Source: RGIG7179 sp051893555
GTDB lineage: Bacteria > Bacillota > Clostridia > Peptostreptococcales > Anaerovoracaceae
DNA length: 64,000 nucleotides
Direction of reading: 5' to 3'
Assembly: GCA_051893555.1 (NCBI GenBank)
Contig: JBJFHL010000011.1
Coordinates: forward strand, 8,245-72,244
Below are positions 43,109-52,143 of this stretch, piece by piece. Below the pieces are notes generated by a model. That model saw only the letters and a list, made by a program, of their open reading frames with translations. It was not told the origin of the DNA and did not search any database. Each line of letters begins with the position of its first letter. The stretch's first letter is position 1. The translations under genes were made by a program, and so were the position numbers.

Positions 43109-45127
43109 ATGAAAAAGCTCGCAATCGTTTATAACAATCCGGACAATCGGGAAGCAATGACCCATATCGAGCAGGAAATTGAAGAAGTCTTCGCCGGAAA
43201 GGTACTCCTTCAGCCCTACTTTTTCAACCAGCTTCAGCCGGGCGACAAGATCCTCGCGGATGCGATTCTGCTCAACGGTCAGCAGCTGCTGACACAAGTC
43301 CGCCCATTTATACAGGAATCCCAGAATCTGATCGTACTGACCCGAAGCATCAGCAGACACCATCTTCCGGATCTTTTACAGATTCCGAAGAACGAAGATG
43401 TACTTCTGGTGAACGATTCGGAAGTCTCTACCATGGAAACGCTCTACATGTTCTACGAGCTGGGGATCTTCCATTTCAACCTGATCCCGTTTGATCCGGA
43501 CGAATATCTTGCCGGTGCCTATGAAGGGATCTCCTATGCCATCACACCGGATGAGGTACCACTGGTTCCGCCTGAGATAGAACATATTCTGAATATCGGC
43601 TATCGTGAGATCGGTTTCGATACGCTGATCCGGCTTGCCGACATGCTGCAGCTGGAAAGCGAGGCAGTCTCTTCCAATCTGATCCACTATCTGCAGAAGG
43701 TGGTGGAGCCCAGCATGAATGCCCACAACAACTATCTGGAAAGTTACGTAAAAAGCCTGGTCATGAATGAACTGATCTCAGAATCGGGCTTTGCGATTCT
43801 TGCTTTTGATGCCCAGGGCAGCGTTCTCTTTGAGAACCAGAGAGCCCACCGCATGTTCGACGACACCGCGCTTCCGGATTTTGAGGGGAAAGAAGGAAAA
43901 AATCTTCTTTTCACCATCGGCGAAACCAACTATCTGATGGATCGCGTTTTTCTGGGCAGCCACGACGAGAAACTCGGATACATCATTTCGCTTCGGGATG
44001 AACAGGAGATCCGCGAAGCGGAAAATCAGCTGAATCGAAAAATCCGTGAAAAGGGAATTTTCGCCAAGTACCATTTCAGTGATATCGTCTGCCATACGGA
44101 GGTTATGAACCAATGTATCGCAACGGCCAAGAAAGCGGCACTTACGGACTATACCATTCTCATTCACGGGGAAAGCGGAACGGGCAAAGAACTTTTTGCA
44201 CAGTCGATTCACAATTATTCGCAGCGCCAGAGCAAGCCATTCATCGCCATCAACTGCGCCGCCCTGCCGGAAAATCTGTTGGAGAGTGAACTCTTCGGTT
44301 ATGAACCCGGTTCTTTCACCGGTGCGCAGAAGAAAGGAAAGCTGGGTCTTTTCGAGCAGGCGAATACCGGTACGATCTTTTTGGATGAGATCGGCGACAT
44401 CTCTCCCGGTCTTCAGTCCAGGCTTCTTCGTGTGCTGCAGGAAAAGCAGATCATGCGGATCGGAAGTGATAAGATCATCAATATCGACGTCCGCGTCATC
44501 ACGGCCACCAATAAAGATCTGAAAAAGATGGTCTCCGAGGGAAAATTCCGGGAAGACCTCTTTTACCGGCTCAGTGTGATCCCGCTGGAAATTCCGCCGC
44601 TGCGGGCCAGAAGAGACGATATTCTGCCGCTGCTGCATTTCTTCACCGGATCGGACTATCAGAAGATCAGTGACAACCAGAAAGAAACACTCCGTGCCTA
44701 TGACTGGCCGGGGAATGTGCGAGAGCTGGAGAATTCCGCCACGTTCTTCAAGGCACTGGGATCGTTTCCTTCCCTCAGTACTTCCATTCGCACTGCACCG
44801 TCCGACCCCGGGGCACTGTCTCCGCCTGCAGAAGAAGCTGCCGTGCCAAAGCACAGATTCCAGAGTATCAACTACAGGCAGCGTACGGAATTCCTGCTGC
44901 TTGAGCTTCTGTACAGGCGCGCTTCCAGCAGTCACAGTACGGGCCGTCCGGAAATGCTCCATCATCTCCGGGAGAACGGACTGATGGTCAGCGACGGAAA
45001 GCTTCGTGGCATTCTGAGCGAAATGGAGTCAGACGGTCTGATACGCATTGAGAAAGGCCGCCGCGGTACTTCCATCACAGAGAACGGGATCCGGAAACTG
45101 GACCAGCTGGACAGCCAGCCAGAATAA
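43109..45127 (+). CDS. Sigma-54-dependent transcriptional activator
   Basis: This protein of 672 residues is an enhancer-binding protein. The N-terminal region (about 1-215) resembles PrpR-type sensor domains and is followed by a PAS-like part (about 225-320). The AAA+ domain has HGESGTGKELFAQSIH (about 352-367), GSFTGA in place of the usual GAFTGA sigma-54 contact, GTIFLDEIGDI (Walker B) and LRARRDDILPLLHFF. The C-terminus lacks the usual Fis-type helix-turn-helix. It has instead a winged-helix-like part with MLHHLRENGLMVSDGKLRGI and ENGIRKLDQL. It is divergent from the peptidase operon and probably activates that and the APC permease gene. GGAGG precedes the ATG. Confidence 0.9.
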   Translation: MKKLAIVYNNPDNREAMTHIEQEIEEVFAGKVLLQPYFFNQLQPGDKILADAILLNGQQLLTQVRPFIQESQNLIVLTRSISRHHLPDLLQIPKNEDVLLVNDSEVSTMETLYMFYELGIFHFNLIPFDPDEYLAGAYEGISYAITPDEVPLVPPEIEHILNIGYREIGFDTLIRLADMLQLESEAVSSNLIHYLQKVVEPSMNAHNNYLESYVKSLVMNELISESGFAILAFDAQGSVLFENQRAHRMFDDTALPDFEGKEGKNLLFTIGETNYLMDRVFLGSHDEKLGYIISLRDEQEIREAENQLNRKIREKGIFAKYHFSDIVCHTEVMNQCIATAKKAALTDYTILIHGESGTGKELFAQSIHNYSQRQSKPFIAINCAALPENLLESELFGYEPGSFTGAQKKGKLGLFEQANTGTIFLDEIGDISPGLQSRLLRVLQEKQIMRIGSDKIINIDVRVITATNKDLKKMVSEGKFREDLFYRLSVIPLEIPPLRARRDDILPLLHFFTGSDYQKISDNQKETLRAYDWPGNVRELENSATFFKALGSFPSLSTSIRTAPSDPGALSPPAEEAAVPKHRFQSINYRQRTEFLLLELLYRRASSSHSTGRPEMLHHLRENGLMVSDGKLRGILSEMESDGLIRIEKGRRGTSITENGIRKLDQLDSQPE

Positions 45128-45151
45128 GACAACAGAACCGATTCTTCTATA

Positions 45152-45189
45152 AAAACAGCCTCCCGCGGCATACCGCAGGAGGCTGTTTT
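45152..45189. terminator. Bidirectional terminator between activator and permease genes
   Basis: AAAACAGCCTCC (45152-45163) pairs perfectly with GGAGGCTGTTTT (45178-45189). Flanking A and T runs serve both strands. Confidence 0.9.
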
Positions 45190-45235
45190 GGTGTAAGGAA
45201 CTAGATGTATAAAATTGACAAAGGAGACATGATTC

Positions 45236-46603
45236 CTATTTTCCTTCTTTTTTCAGTTTGCGATCAAACGCATACCACACTGCCACACCGATTGCAGGAA
45301 CAACCAGGCCGACCAGCGCGGTAACAGGATCTTCCACCAGGGTATTGATCATCAGTGCGCCGAACAGAATGACTGCGATCACAACCGTTACAGGATATCC
45401 CCATGCCTTATATGGCCGTTCCATATCCGGGAATTTCTTTCTGTAAATGATGACAGCCACAATAACCAGTACGTTATATACCATACCTGCGAATACCACC
45501 AGTGAAGTCAGCTGGTCCAGATTTCTCAGCAGAACCAGAACGATGGAGATCACCGCCTGAGAAAGCAGAGCTACGTGAGGTACTGCATATTTCGGGTGCA
45601 GCTTCGCATGGTTTTTGAAGAAGTGTCCGTCCAGAGCCATTTCATAGTAGTATCTAGGGAATGCGATGATCATGCCGTTCAGAGAACCGAAGATGGCAAT
45701 CAGCTGGGTTGCCAGAATCAGTCCGCCGCCTGCATTTCCAAAGAGGTTCTTCGCAACTTCCGTGCCCAGATACAGGTTATCATTGTTGATCATATCCACA
45801 ACCTGTTCCTGCGGCAGTACTCTGTAAATTGCAAAGTTAAACAGTGTATACAGCACGGTGATGGCACTGATACCGATGATCAGCGCTCTCGGCAGATCTC
45901 TGCCCGGATTCTTCATTTCTTCCGCAACCGGATTCAGATTGGTCCAGCCTTCATACGCCCACAGGGTTGCAACGGTTGCGAAAGCGATCATGCCCAGCAT
46001 GCCGCCGAAGCTTACATCGGTACCTTCCGGAACGAGGGACAGATCCGGCGTCTGTTTGCCCAGGAACAGACCAGCCAGCAGAATAATTGCGATTGGGATC
46101 AGCTTGGCAACCATGGACACATTCTGAAGAATGGAACCCATCTTAATGCCAAGGCAGTTGTATGCCGTCAGACCGATGATCAGCACGATGGCAATCACCT
46201 TAACAGCTACATCAGATAAATCGAAGAAGTTTCTCAGTGCAGTCGGAAGTGCAATCGCCAGTGCCGCAATGGAACCGGAACCACTGATGATCCAGCTGGT
46301 AAAACCAAAGCTGTAGCCTACCGATGGATGAAATGCCCGGTTCAGATATACGACCATTCCGCCGGACTTCGGATCACAGGCGCCCAGCTCTGCGAAGCAG
46401 AGACCTCCCAGAATCGATACAATACCACCAATAATCCAGCAGAGAAGTGCCAGACCCATGCTCATTCCGGTTCTCTGTAATACATAAGAACCCAGATAGA
46501 AAATACCTGAGCCGATCATAATACCGCCGATAATACTGATACCGCCGAATACGCCGATTTCTTTTTTCATTTCGACTTTAGCCGGTTTATTATCCGTACT
46601 CAT
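45236..46603 (-). CDS. APC-family amino acid permease
   Basis: This protein of 455 residues has the 12-segment profile of APC/LAT permeases. Typical parts: GVFGGISIIGGIMIGSGIFY (unwound helix 1 with the G-x-G-I-F motif), CFAELGACDPKSGGMVVYLN, and GWTNLNPVAEEMKNPGRDLP with the conserved Glu. It imports amino acids by exchange or proton symport. The ATG at 46603 follows GAAAGGAG. It is read from its own sigma-54 promoter, which suggests supply of amino acids to the same pathway as the peptidases. The substrate is unknown. Confidence 0.9.
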   Translation of the reverse strand: MSTDNKPAKVEMKKEIGVFGGISIIGGIMIGSGIFYLGSYVLQRTGMSMGLALLCWIIGGIVSILGGLCFAELGACDPKSGGMVVYLNRAFHPSVGYSFGFTSWIISGSGSIAALAIALPTALRNFFDLSDVAVKVIAIVLIIGLTAYNCLGIKMGSILQNVSMVAKLIPIAIILLAGLFLGKQTPDLSLVPEGTDVSFGGMLGMIAFATVATLWAYEGWTNLNPVAEEMKNPGRDLPRALIIGISAITVLYTLFNFAIYRVLPQEQVVDMINNDNLYLGTEVAKNLFGNAGGGLILATQLIAIFGSLNGMIIAFPRYYYEMALDGHFFKNHAKLHPKYAVPHVALLSQAVISIVLVLLRNLDQLTSLVVFAGMVYNVLVIVAVIIYRKKFPDMERPYKAWGYPVTVVIAVILFGALMINTLVEDPVTALVGLVVPAIGVAVWYAFDRKLKKEGK

Positions 46604-46707
46604 GTTTTTTCTCCTTTCTTTCCTTTCTTTCATGCATTGATTGGATGCATGTTGATTTCATGCATAGATATGAAGTGATCGATCTTTTGTACGTACAGAA
46701 TACAATT

Positions 46708-46725
46708 TCGCAAGAACCATGCCAA
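46708..46725 (-). promoter_or_regulatory. Sigma-54 promoter of the permease gene
   Basis: On the minus strand TTGGCATG-GTTC-TTGCG fits the -24/-12 consensus and is very close to the peptidase promoter. Just upstream TCCCG-N7-CGGGA (46732-46748) is a dyad that could bind the activator. Confidence 0.82.
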
Positions 46726-46841
46726 CGTGTGTCCCGGTGTTTGCGGGATAAAAATTACAAATATAGTAAATTAAATCGTTTTTCATCTCATTTATTTTCG
46801 TTTCATCCGTTTTATCCGCAGTTTGATTCACAGATAGAAAA

Positions 46842-46867
46842 GAGCGGTGAGATCTTTCCCACCGCTC
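46842..46867 (-). terminator. Terminator of the racemase gene
   Basis: GAGCGGTG (46842-46849) pairs with CACCGCTC (46860-46867); the minus-strand tail is TTTTCTATC. Confidence 0.8.
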
Positions 46868-46897
46868 CGCGATTTCTGTAAATTCTGCAGTTCCTGT

Positions 46898-47599
46898 TTA
46901 TTGATATTCTTTTCCTGCACATTCGATGACCTTTCTGGCCAGAGTCTCCATGGGATCCATAAACCAGTCATCCAGACCCTCATCTGCCTTGATAACGGAA
47001 AGCTCCGTGCAGGCCAGCAGGACGGTTTTGCAGCCGGCCTTGCGGTATTCTTCCTCGATCCGCTTCCAGCTTTCGGCGTCATAGTTCTGTCCGTTCTTGA
47101 TCCGGTCATAGATCTGATGCATGACCTCTTTCTGAATCAACGCACATGGTGTGAAAGGCTTCAGACCCTGAGCCTCCAGTTCTTTCTGGTACAGGCCGGT
47201 CTGCACCGTTCCGTCGGTGGCCATGATGCCTACCACTGCACCGGCTCCGCAGCGTGCCGCCGCAGCCGCAGCAGTTTCCCGGATCATATGCAGAATCGGG
47301 ATATTGATTTTATCTGCAATCATGTCGGCAAAGAAATGCGCCGTATTGCAGGTGATGGCGATGGCCTTGCAGCCGGCATGTTCCAGGAATCTGGCATCCT
47401 CCAGCATCTGATTGTATGGTCCGTCATACTGATGGCTGAGGATGGCGCCGGTCCGGTCCGGCATGGACGCATCCGATAAAAGAATCAGGTTGATATGATC
47501 CTGATCTTTTTCCGCTGCGGTGTGCTCTGTCACCATTTTATAAAACAGCTGAGACGCCATCGGTCCCATGCCGCCGATAATTCCAATGGGATTTTTCAT
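46898..47599 (-). CDS. Aspartate/glutamate racemase family protein
   Basis: This 233-residue protein matches the Asp/Glu racemase fold: PIGIIGGMGPMASQLFYKMV at the N-terminus, the first catalytic Cys in AITCNTAHFF, and the second in VLLACTELSVI. Cofactor-independent racemases of this type interconvert L- and D-aspartate or other amino acids. It is the second gene after the Lrp regulator, 26 bases downstream. The neighbouring D-aminopeptidase and permease suggest a part in D-amino acid use or supply. Confidence 0.9.
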   Translation of the reverse strand: MKNPIGIIGGMGPMASQLFYKMVTEHTAAEKDQDHINLILLSDASMPDRTGAILSHQYDGPYNQMLEDARFLEHAGCKAIAITCNTAHFFADMIADKINIPILHMIRETAAAAAARCGAGAVVGIMATDGTVQTGLYQKELEAQGLKPFTPCALIQKEVMHQIYDRIKNGQNYDAESWKRIEEEYRKAGCKTVLLACTELSVIKADEGLDDWFMDPMETLARKVIECAGKEYQ

Positions 47600-47625
47600 T
47601 TGTTTTTACCTCCTGTACTGTTCTT

Positions 47626-48054
47626 CTAATACCGTTCCACAGCCGTAGAGAATACCACATGGGTCTCGGTCTTGCCGAAGCTCTGCAGTCTTCCCAGAAA
47701 CTCATCCAGCAGGGTTGTGGACGAAAAAACAGCCTTTAATATCATGGAATAGTTGCCGGTGATGTGACTGCACTCCAATATGCACCGTTCTCCCCGGACA
47801 AACTCATAAAATTTCTTATTATCCTCCGGCTTCACCGTGATCAGAATAAATGCCTTGATCCCATAGCCCAGCTTCTCCAGATTTACCTCCGCATGGTACC
47901 CTTTGATATACCCTTCCCGCTCCAGTTTTTCAATGCGGGCCGATACCGCCGGCATGGTCAGGAACACCTCCGCAGACAGCTCTTTCAGGGAAATACGGCC
48001 ATTCTGCCGCAGCCGGTTCAGAATTTTTTTATCTACTTCGTCTAAACTTCTCAT
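47626..48054 (-). CDS. Lrp/AsnC-family regulator
   Basis: This protein of 142 residues has an N-terminal helix-turn-helix (LDEVDKKILNRLRQNGRISL, then FLTMPAVSARIEKLEREGYI) and a C-terminal RAM-like ligand domain (KAFILITVKPEDNKKFYEFV, then TGNYSMILKAVF). Lrp proteins sense amino acids and control their uptake and use. The ATG at 48054 is chosen because GGAG lies 6 bases upstream; a TTG at 48066 would overlap that site. It leads the racemase gene and may control this cluster. Confidence 0.92.
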   Translation of the reverse strand: MRSLDEVDKKILNRLRQNGRISLKELSAEVFLTMPAVSARIEKLEREGYIKGYHAEVNLEKLGYGIKAFILITVKPEDNKKFYEFVRGERCILECSHITGNYSMILKAVFSSTTLLDEFLGRLQSFGKTETHVVFSTAVERY

Positions 48055-48101
48055 ATACGTCTCCAATTCTGCAAATCAGAACGACAATCCGTTCCTCTAA
48101 A

Positions 48102-48130
48102 AATATACCACAAAATTGGATACTTGTCAG
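48102..48130 (-). promoter_or_regulatory. Promoter of the Lrp-racemase unit
   Basis: On the minus strand CTGACA (48130-48125), 17 bases ending TGG, TATATT (48107-48102). Confidence 0.65.
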
Positions 48131-48145
48131 CAAAAAACCGTTACC

Positions 48146-48185
48146 AAAAACAGAAACCGCACAGAAAAACTTCTGTGCAGCTCTG
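48146..48185. terminator. Terminator of the aminotransferase gene
   Basis: GCACAGAA (48159-48166) pairs with TTCTGTGC (48171-48178) with outer CAGA/TCTG pairs. The minus-strand tail is TTTTTGG; a T run also lies on the plus side. Confidence 0.8.
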
Positions 48186-48204
48186 TTTTTTGGAGTAGGT
48201 TTTA

Positions 48205-49440
48205 TCATTTACAGAGTTCGATTGCTTCTTTTATTTTGGCAGGCATTTGTCTGCATTCCTCCACCGTGTTGGAAGCCACGGATACCCGCACGCCAGGCCC
48301 CAGCGGAATGGTGAAGATGTTGAATGTCTGCAGGATCTCACCCACCTTTTCCGGATTGGCGCACGGAATGGTCACGAAGAACCCGGAGTCATACGGACAG
48401 GTTTTCAGGCCGGCTTTCTCTGCTTCCGCCATGAAGACCTCTCCTCTTTCCCGCAAAATCCGCAGATAGGATTCTCTCTCTTCGTCCACTTTCTGCTTTA
48501 ATTCCGGGTTCTGCAGGATCGAAGCCAGCACCGTCATGGCCGCCCGGTTGCCGTTGGACCAGCTGGCCCGGCATTCCACGCTCATGACGTCTTTGAATTC
48601 TTTGGCGATTTCTGCCGTCGGTGCCATGCAGAGCAGTGCGCCACAGCGCATGCCGTACATGGTATAGCCCTTGGATGCACTGAAGGCGATCAGCGGCAGA
48701 ATGTTCTGCGGCAGACCGGTCAGTTTCTTCAGGAAGAAACGGTATTCCTTCGCATCCCCGGAAAAATCCAGGTAAGCGATATCCACCACCAGAGCGATTT
48801 TTTTATCGGAATATGCAGATACGGTCTCCAGTACCTGATTCCAGTCTTCCTCGGTGAAGGTGTATCCCGTCGGGTTGTGGGCCGGTGTATTGATGATGAT
48901 GACGATCTCGTCCTGCACGGACAGGATCTCTTCCAGCTTTTCTCCGAAGGACGGTGCGTTGAACTTGTTGTTTTCATCAAAGAGTGTATAGGTGGCCACT
49001 TCTCTTCCCAGTTCCTTCGCCACCAGATTATATGGATTCCAGTGCCAGTCGGATGTCAGAATCTTATCCCCCGGCTTCGTGTAGCCGGAGATGGCATTGC
49101 GGATGGCTCCGGTGCCGCCCGGCGTATAGCAGGCTTCCACATAGGCGTTTTCCGGCATTTCATCCAGAAATACGGCTTTTTTCACACTTTCCAGATAAGC
49201 CGGTGTTCCCAGGATCGGCGCATAGGCTGCATAATCCTCCGGGGACAGGGCGCGGATGGCTTCCATAACGGAATCCAGCACCACAAGCTTACCTTCATCA
49301 TTTAATAAAACACCGATGGTCGAATCGATGACGTTTTCTTTTCCGATTTGCGCGATACGTTCTTTTGCTCTGGAGGATACACCAAACAGCTTGTCCGGCG
49401 CACCGATGGTGGTTCTTCCATTCTGCTGTGCGATAATCAT
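48205..49440 (-). CDS. Class I/II PLP-dependent aminotransferase
   Basis: This protein of 411 residues is a fold-type I aminotransferase, closest in look to aromatic or aspartate enzymes. Features: CYTPGGTGAIRNAISGYTKP, the NTPAHNPTGY loop, IAYLDFSGD with the cofactor Asp region, and the PLP lysine in FSASKGYTMYGMRCG. The ATG at 49440 follows AAAGGAC. The promoter TTGATT-N17-TATGAT lies at 49489-49517. It stands alone beside the Lrp-racemase unit, consistent with amino acid breakdown. Confidence 0.9.
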   Translation of the reverse strand: MIIAQQNGRTTIGAPDKLFGVSSRAKERIAQIGKENVIDSTIGVLLNDEGKLVVLDSVMEAIRALSPEDYAAYAPILGTPAYLESVKKAVFLDEMPENAYVEACYTPGGTGAIRNAISGYTKPGDKILTSDWHWNPYNLVAKELGREVATYTLFDENNKFNAPSFGEKLEEILSVQDEIVIIINTPAHNPTGYTFTEEDWNQVLETVSAYSDKKIALVVDIAYLDFSGDAKEYRFFLKKLTGLPQNILPLIAFSASKGYTMYGMRCGALLCMAPTAEIAKEFKDVMSVECRASWSNGNRAAMTVLASILQNPELKQKVDEERESYLRILRERGEVFMAEAEKAGLKTCPYDSGFFVTIPCANPEKVGEILQTFNIFTIPLGPGVRVSVASNTVEECRQMPAKIKEAIELCK

Positions 49441-49488
49441 ATCTCTGTCCTTTCTTCGTTTTTCGGTACACGTTTCGTTTACGGCACT

Positions 49489-49527
49489 ATCATAAAAAAA
49501 CAAAAAGGGAAAATCAACGATTTTCCC
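49489..49527 (-). promoter_or_regulatory. Aminotransferase promoter overlapping the trmO terminator
   Basis: The minus-strand promoter has TTGATT (49517-49512), 17 bases, TATGAT (49494-49489). Its -35 lies in the hairpin GGGAAAATC/GATTTTCCC (49507-49527) followed by T5, which is the trmO terminator. Confidence 0.65.
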
Positions 49528-49565
49528 CAATGGCTTATTTTTTCAAGTATTCTTCTTCCCAAAAT

Positions 49566-50330
49566 TTATTTTTTTCGTTTTTTCTCTTCTCCGGCCTCTG
49601 TTTCCGGCGGAAACGGCTCTACGGAAACCACCGTCAGAGTACCGCCTTCCACCCGGAACCGGATATCCATCCCGCCATACGGCATGCCGTAGATTCGTTC
49701 CGGATCTTCCTGGTAGGACGGTCTGGGATCCTGTTCCAGCAGCTGCCGGACCGTTTCCTGCAGCTCCTGCGGAATCTTTTCCAGAAGCTGCTGCGGGATC
49801 TCTGCCGCAAGCCGGTAATCCCGCACTTTCTCCGTGAATCCGCCCGCCGCGTCCGGTATGGAATCGGAATATGCCACATAAGGCTTGATATCATAGACCG
49901 GCGTACCGTCCATCAGGTCCGCACCGGTCACATGAAGCACCGTCCCCGCTTCCTCGAAGGAAATTCCATCCAGCTTCACACAGGAAAGGCCGATGGGATT
50001 GGGCCGGAATGGAGACCGGGTGGCAAACACCCCTTTTCTCACATTTCCTCCCAGTCTGGGCGGCCGGACCGTGGCCGTCCAGCTTCCATCTTCCCGCACA
50101 TTTTCCGAAAACTCCCACAGAAGCCACACATGACTGAAATCCGTAAGCCCCCGCACCGCTTCCGGCTGGTTATATGGCGGAACCAAAACCACCTCCGCCC
50201 TGGTATTTACCAGGCCGCTTTGCCGCGGGATCCCAAATTTTGCGGGAAAATCCGAACGCACGTATCCGATGGCGCGCATAGGCGTGATCCGTTGTGATTT
50301 GAAACGATCTGTATCGACAGAATTCGTCAT
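49566..50330 (-). CDS. trmO: tRNA (t6A37) N6-methyltransferase TrmO
   Basis: This protein of 254 residues fits the TrmO/TsaA family, a beta-barrel SAM enzyme that methylates t6A at position 37 of some tRNAs to give m6t6A. Motifs: PMRAIGYVRSDFPAKFGIPR, LTDFSHVWLLWEF, and the SAM-binding FATRSPFRPNPIGLSCVKL, then LMDGTPVYDIKPYVAYSD. The ATG at 50330 overlaps the MATE stop (ATGA), with GGAGGG 7 bases upstream. It is longer than E. coli TrmO at the C-terminus by a charged tail. Confidence 0.93.
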   Translation of the reverse strand: MTNSVDTDRFKSQRITPMRAIGYVRSDFPAKFGIPRQSGLVNTRAEVVLVPPYNQPEAVRGLTDFSHVWLLWEFSENVREDGSWTATVRPPRLGGNVRKGVFATRSPFRPNPIGLSCVKLDGISFEEAGTVLHVTGADLMDGTPVYDIKPYVAYSDSIPDAAGGFTEKVRDYRLAAEIPQQLLEKIPQELQETVRQLLEQDPRPSYQEDPERIYGMPYGGMDIRFRVEGGTLTVVSVEPFPPETEAGEEKKRKK

Positions 50331-51742
50331 GCCGCTTCCCTCCTTCTTCTCGCTTCCTCCACGGCCAGCCTGTGTTTCAGCTTCTTCCAGATCACCAGAT
50401 AGCAGAGAATATGAATCAGCGCGGTGATGGTCCAGGTCAGCGGATAGGAATAGTAGATGACCTGCGGGGTGTGGAACTGCGGAATCTGGAATATGGTGGC
50501 AATCCACAGAAGACGCAGACCGCAGGCGCCCACCAGCGAAACAATCATGGGCAGCACGGAATATCCCAGTCCCCGCAGGGATCCCACCATGGTATCCATC
50601 ACGCCGCAAATCGCATAGGTGGTGGAAATGATGGAAAGGCGAGTCAGACCCTTCTGAATGACGATGCTGCTGGTGGTATACAAACCGAGAAGTGCCGGGC
50701 CGAACACATAGGCCAGATTCCCGAGCACCAGACCGCTGGCAACGGCACAGCCTGCAGAAGCCAGCAGAATCTGATTCACACGGTCATACCTTCTTGCCCC
50801 CACATTCTGACTGGTAAAGGAAATGCAGGCCTGATAAAAGGTATTCATGGAAACGTATACGAAGTTTTCGATGTTGGAGGCAGCAGAGTTGCCGGCCACC
50901 ACGATATTGCCAAATCCGTTGATGGCTGACTGGATTACCACATTGGACAGGGAGAACAGAATACCGGAGAACCCTGCCGGAATCCCGATCTGCATGATCT
51001 TCACCAGTTCCTCCCGGTGGATTGCCAGCATCTTCAGACGCAACTTCATGCTTCCCGTCTCCCGCATCATGCACCGGAGAATCAGTCCGGCAGACAGACA
51101 CTGGGAAATGGCCGTGGCAGATGCCACGCCAGCCACATCCATCTTCAGCACGATGACGAAGATCAGGTTGAGAACCACGTTGACCACACCGGCCAGTGCC
51201 AGATAATAGAGCGGCCGCCGGGTATCCCCCACCGCCCGCAGAATGGCCGCACCGAAGTTATAGATCATCATGGCCGGCATACCCAGGAAATAGATCCGAA
51301 GATACAGGGTTGCCAGTCCCAGCACTTCTTCCGGGGACTGCATGGCTTCAAGCAACACCCGGGATCCCAGTGCTCCCACCACAGTCAGAAAGACGCCACT
51401 GAGCATGCTGAGAAGCATGGCGGTATGAATGGTCCGGCTCAGAGCCACCGACTTACGGGCGCCGTAATATCTGGCAGCCAGCACATTGGCTCCTACCGAA
51501 AGGCCGATAAACAGATTCACCAGCAGGTTGATCAGCGAGGAAGTGGACCCTACTGCAGCCAGGGAGTTATCCCCGGCAAACCGTCCCACCACAATGATGT
51601 CTGCTGCATTAAACAACAGCTGAAGAATTCCCGATGCCATCAGCGGCAGGGAATAAATCAGGATCTTCTTCAGCACCGGACCATTGCACATGTCCATTTC
51701 ATAGGTGCGCTTCTTCGGTTTCTGTACTTCTGACTTCGGCAT
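50327..51742 (-). CDS. MATE-family efflux transporter (second)
   Basis: This protein of 471 residues is a MATE/DinF-type exporter with about twelve membrane segments. Early parts LPLMASGILQLLFNAADIIV and SLAAVGSTSSLINLLVNLFI and the later AAILRAVGDTRRPLYYLALA match the family. The ATG at 51742 follows AAAGGAGTG; the predicted transcript starts near 51767, so earlier ATGs are excluded. It is coupled to trmO. It differs clearly from the MATE protein at 37999-39420. Confidence 0.9.
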   Translation of the reverse strand: MPKSEVQKPKKRTYEMDMCNGPVLKKILIYSLPLMASGILQLLFNAADIIVVGRFAGDNSLAAVGSTSSLINLLVNLFIGLSVGANVLAARYYGARKSVALSRTIHTAMLLSMLSGVFLTVVGALGSRVLLEAMQSPEEVLGLATLYLRIYFLGMPAMMIYNFGAAILRAVGDTRRPLYYLALAGVVNVVLNLIFVIVLKMDVAGVASATAISQCLSAGLILRCMMRETGSMKLRLKMLAIHREELVKIMQIGIPAGFSGILFSLSNVVIQSAINGFGNIVVAGNSAASNIENFVYVSMNTFYQACISFTSQNVGARRYDRVNQILLASAGCAVASGLVLGNLAYVFGPALLGLYTTSSIVIQKGLTRLSIISTTYAICGVMDTMVGSLRGLGYSVLPMIVSLVGACGLRLLWIATIFQIPQFHTPQVIYYSYPLTWTITALIHILCYLVIWKKLKHRLAVEEARRRREAA

Positions 51743-51773
51743 TGATACTATGTCACTCCTTTTCACTGTCTCT

Positions 51774-51802
51774 ATCATACCATGACGGGATAAAATCTGC
51801 AA
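51774..51802 (-). promoter_or_regulatory. Promoter of the MATE-trmO unit
   Basis: On the minus strand TTGCAG (51802-51797), 17 bases ending TGG, TATGAT (51779-51774). Confidence 0.65.
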
Positions 51803-52065
51803 GCCTCACCCATGGAGAGACCGCTTTCAAAACAGTTGTCCTTTATATCTCATCCATATTCACACAAAAATTCGCAAAAAGGTTGATTTTCAAACTGCCT
51901 GATCTATGTGATACGGCCATATTCTGCGAAAATCCTCTGAAAAACAGGATTTTTCAGGCCGTTTTTCACTTTTTTCGCCAGTTGCAGCAGATACCACTCA
52001 TCCTTTTTTCATTTTTTGAAGGAATATGGATGAGTGTACTTTTGAAATCTCTGCCTGCACGCTCC

Positions 52066-52114
52066 AAAAAAAAAAAAAAAAAAAAACAGAACGGGGCTGC
52101 CCGCAGGCAGCCCC
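52066..52114 (-). terminator. Terminator of sstT with a 21-base T tract
   Basis: GGGGCTGCC (52093-52101) and GGCAGCCCC (52106-52114) form a tight hairpin with a 4-base loop. On the minus strand a short spacer and 21 T follow. Confidence 0.88.
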
Positions 52115-52143
52115 TTCCGCACAAATCCACATTCGCATGAGGA

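Larger units (their letters stand above)
51743..52143. other. Gene-free region: MATE promoter, A tract and sstT terminator
   Basis: No coding region was found. It holds the MATE promoter, small hairpins (AAAATCCT/AGGATTTT near 51929-51953; CACTCATCC/GGATGAGTG around 51995-52037), a run of 21 A (52066-52086) and the sstT terminator. Confidence 0.6.
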
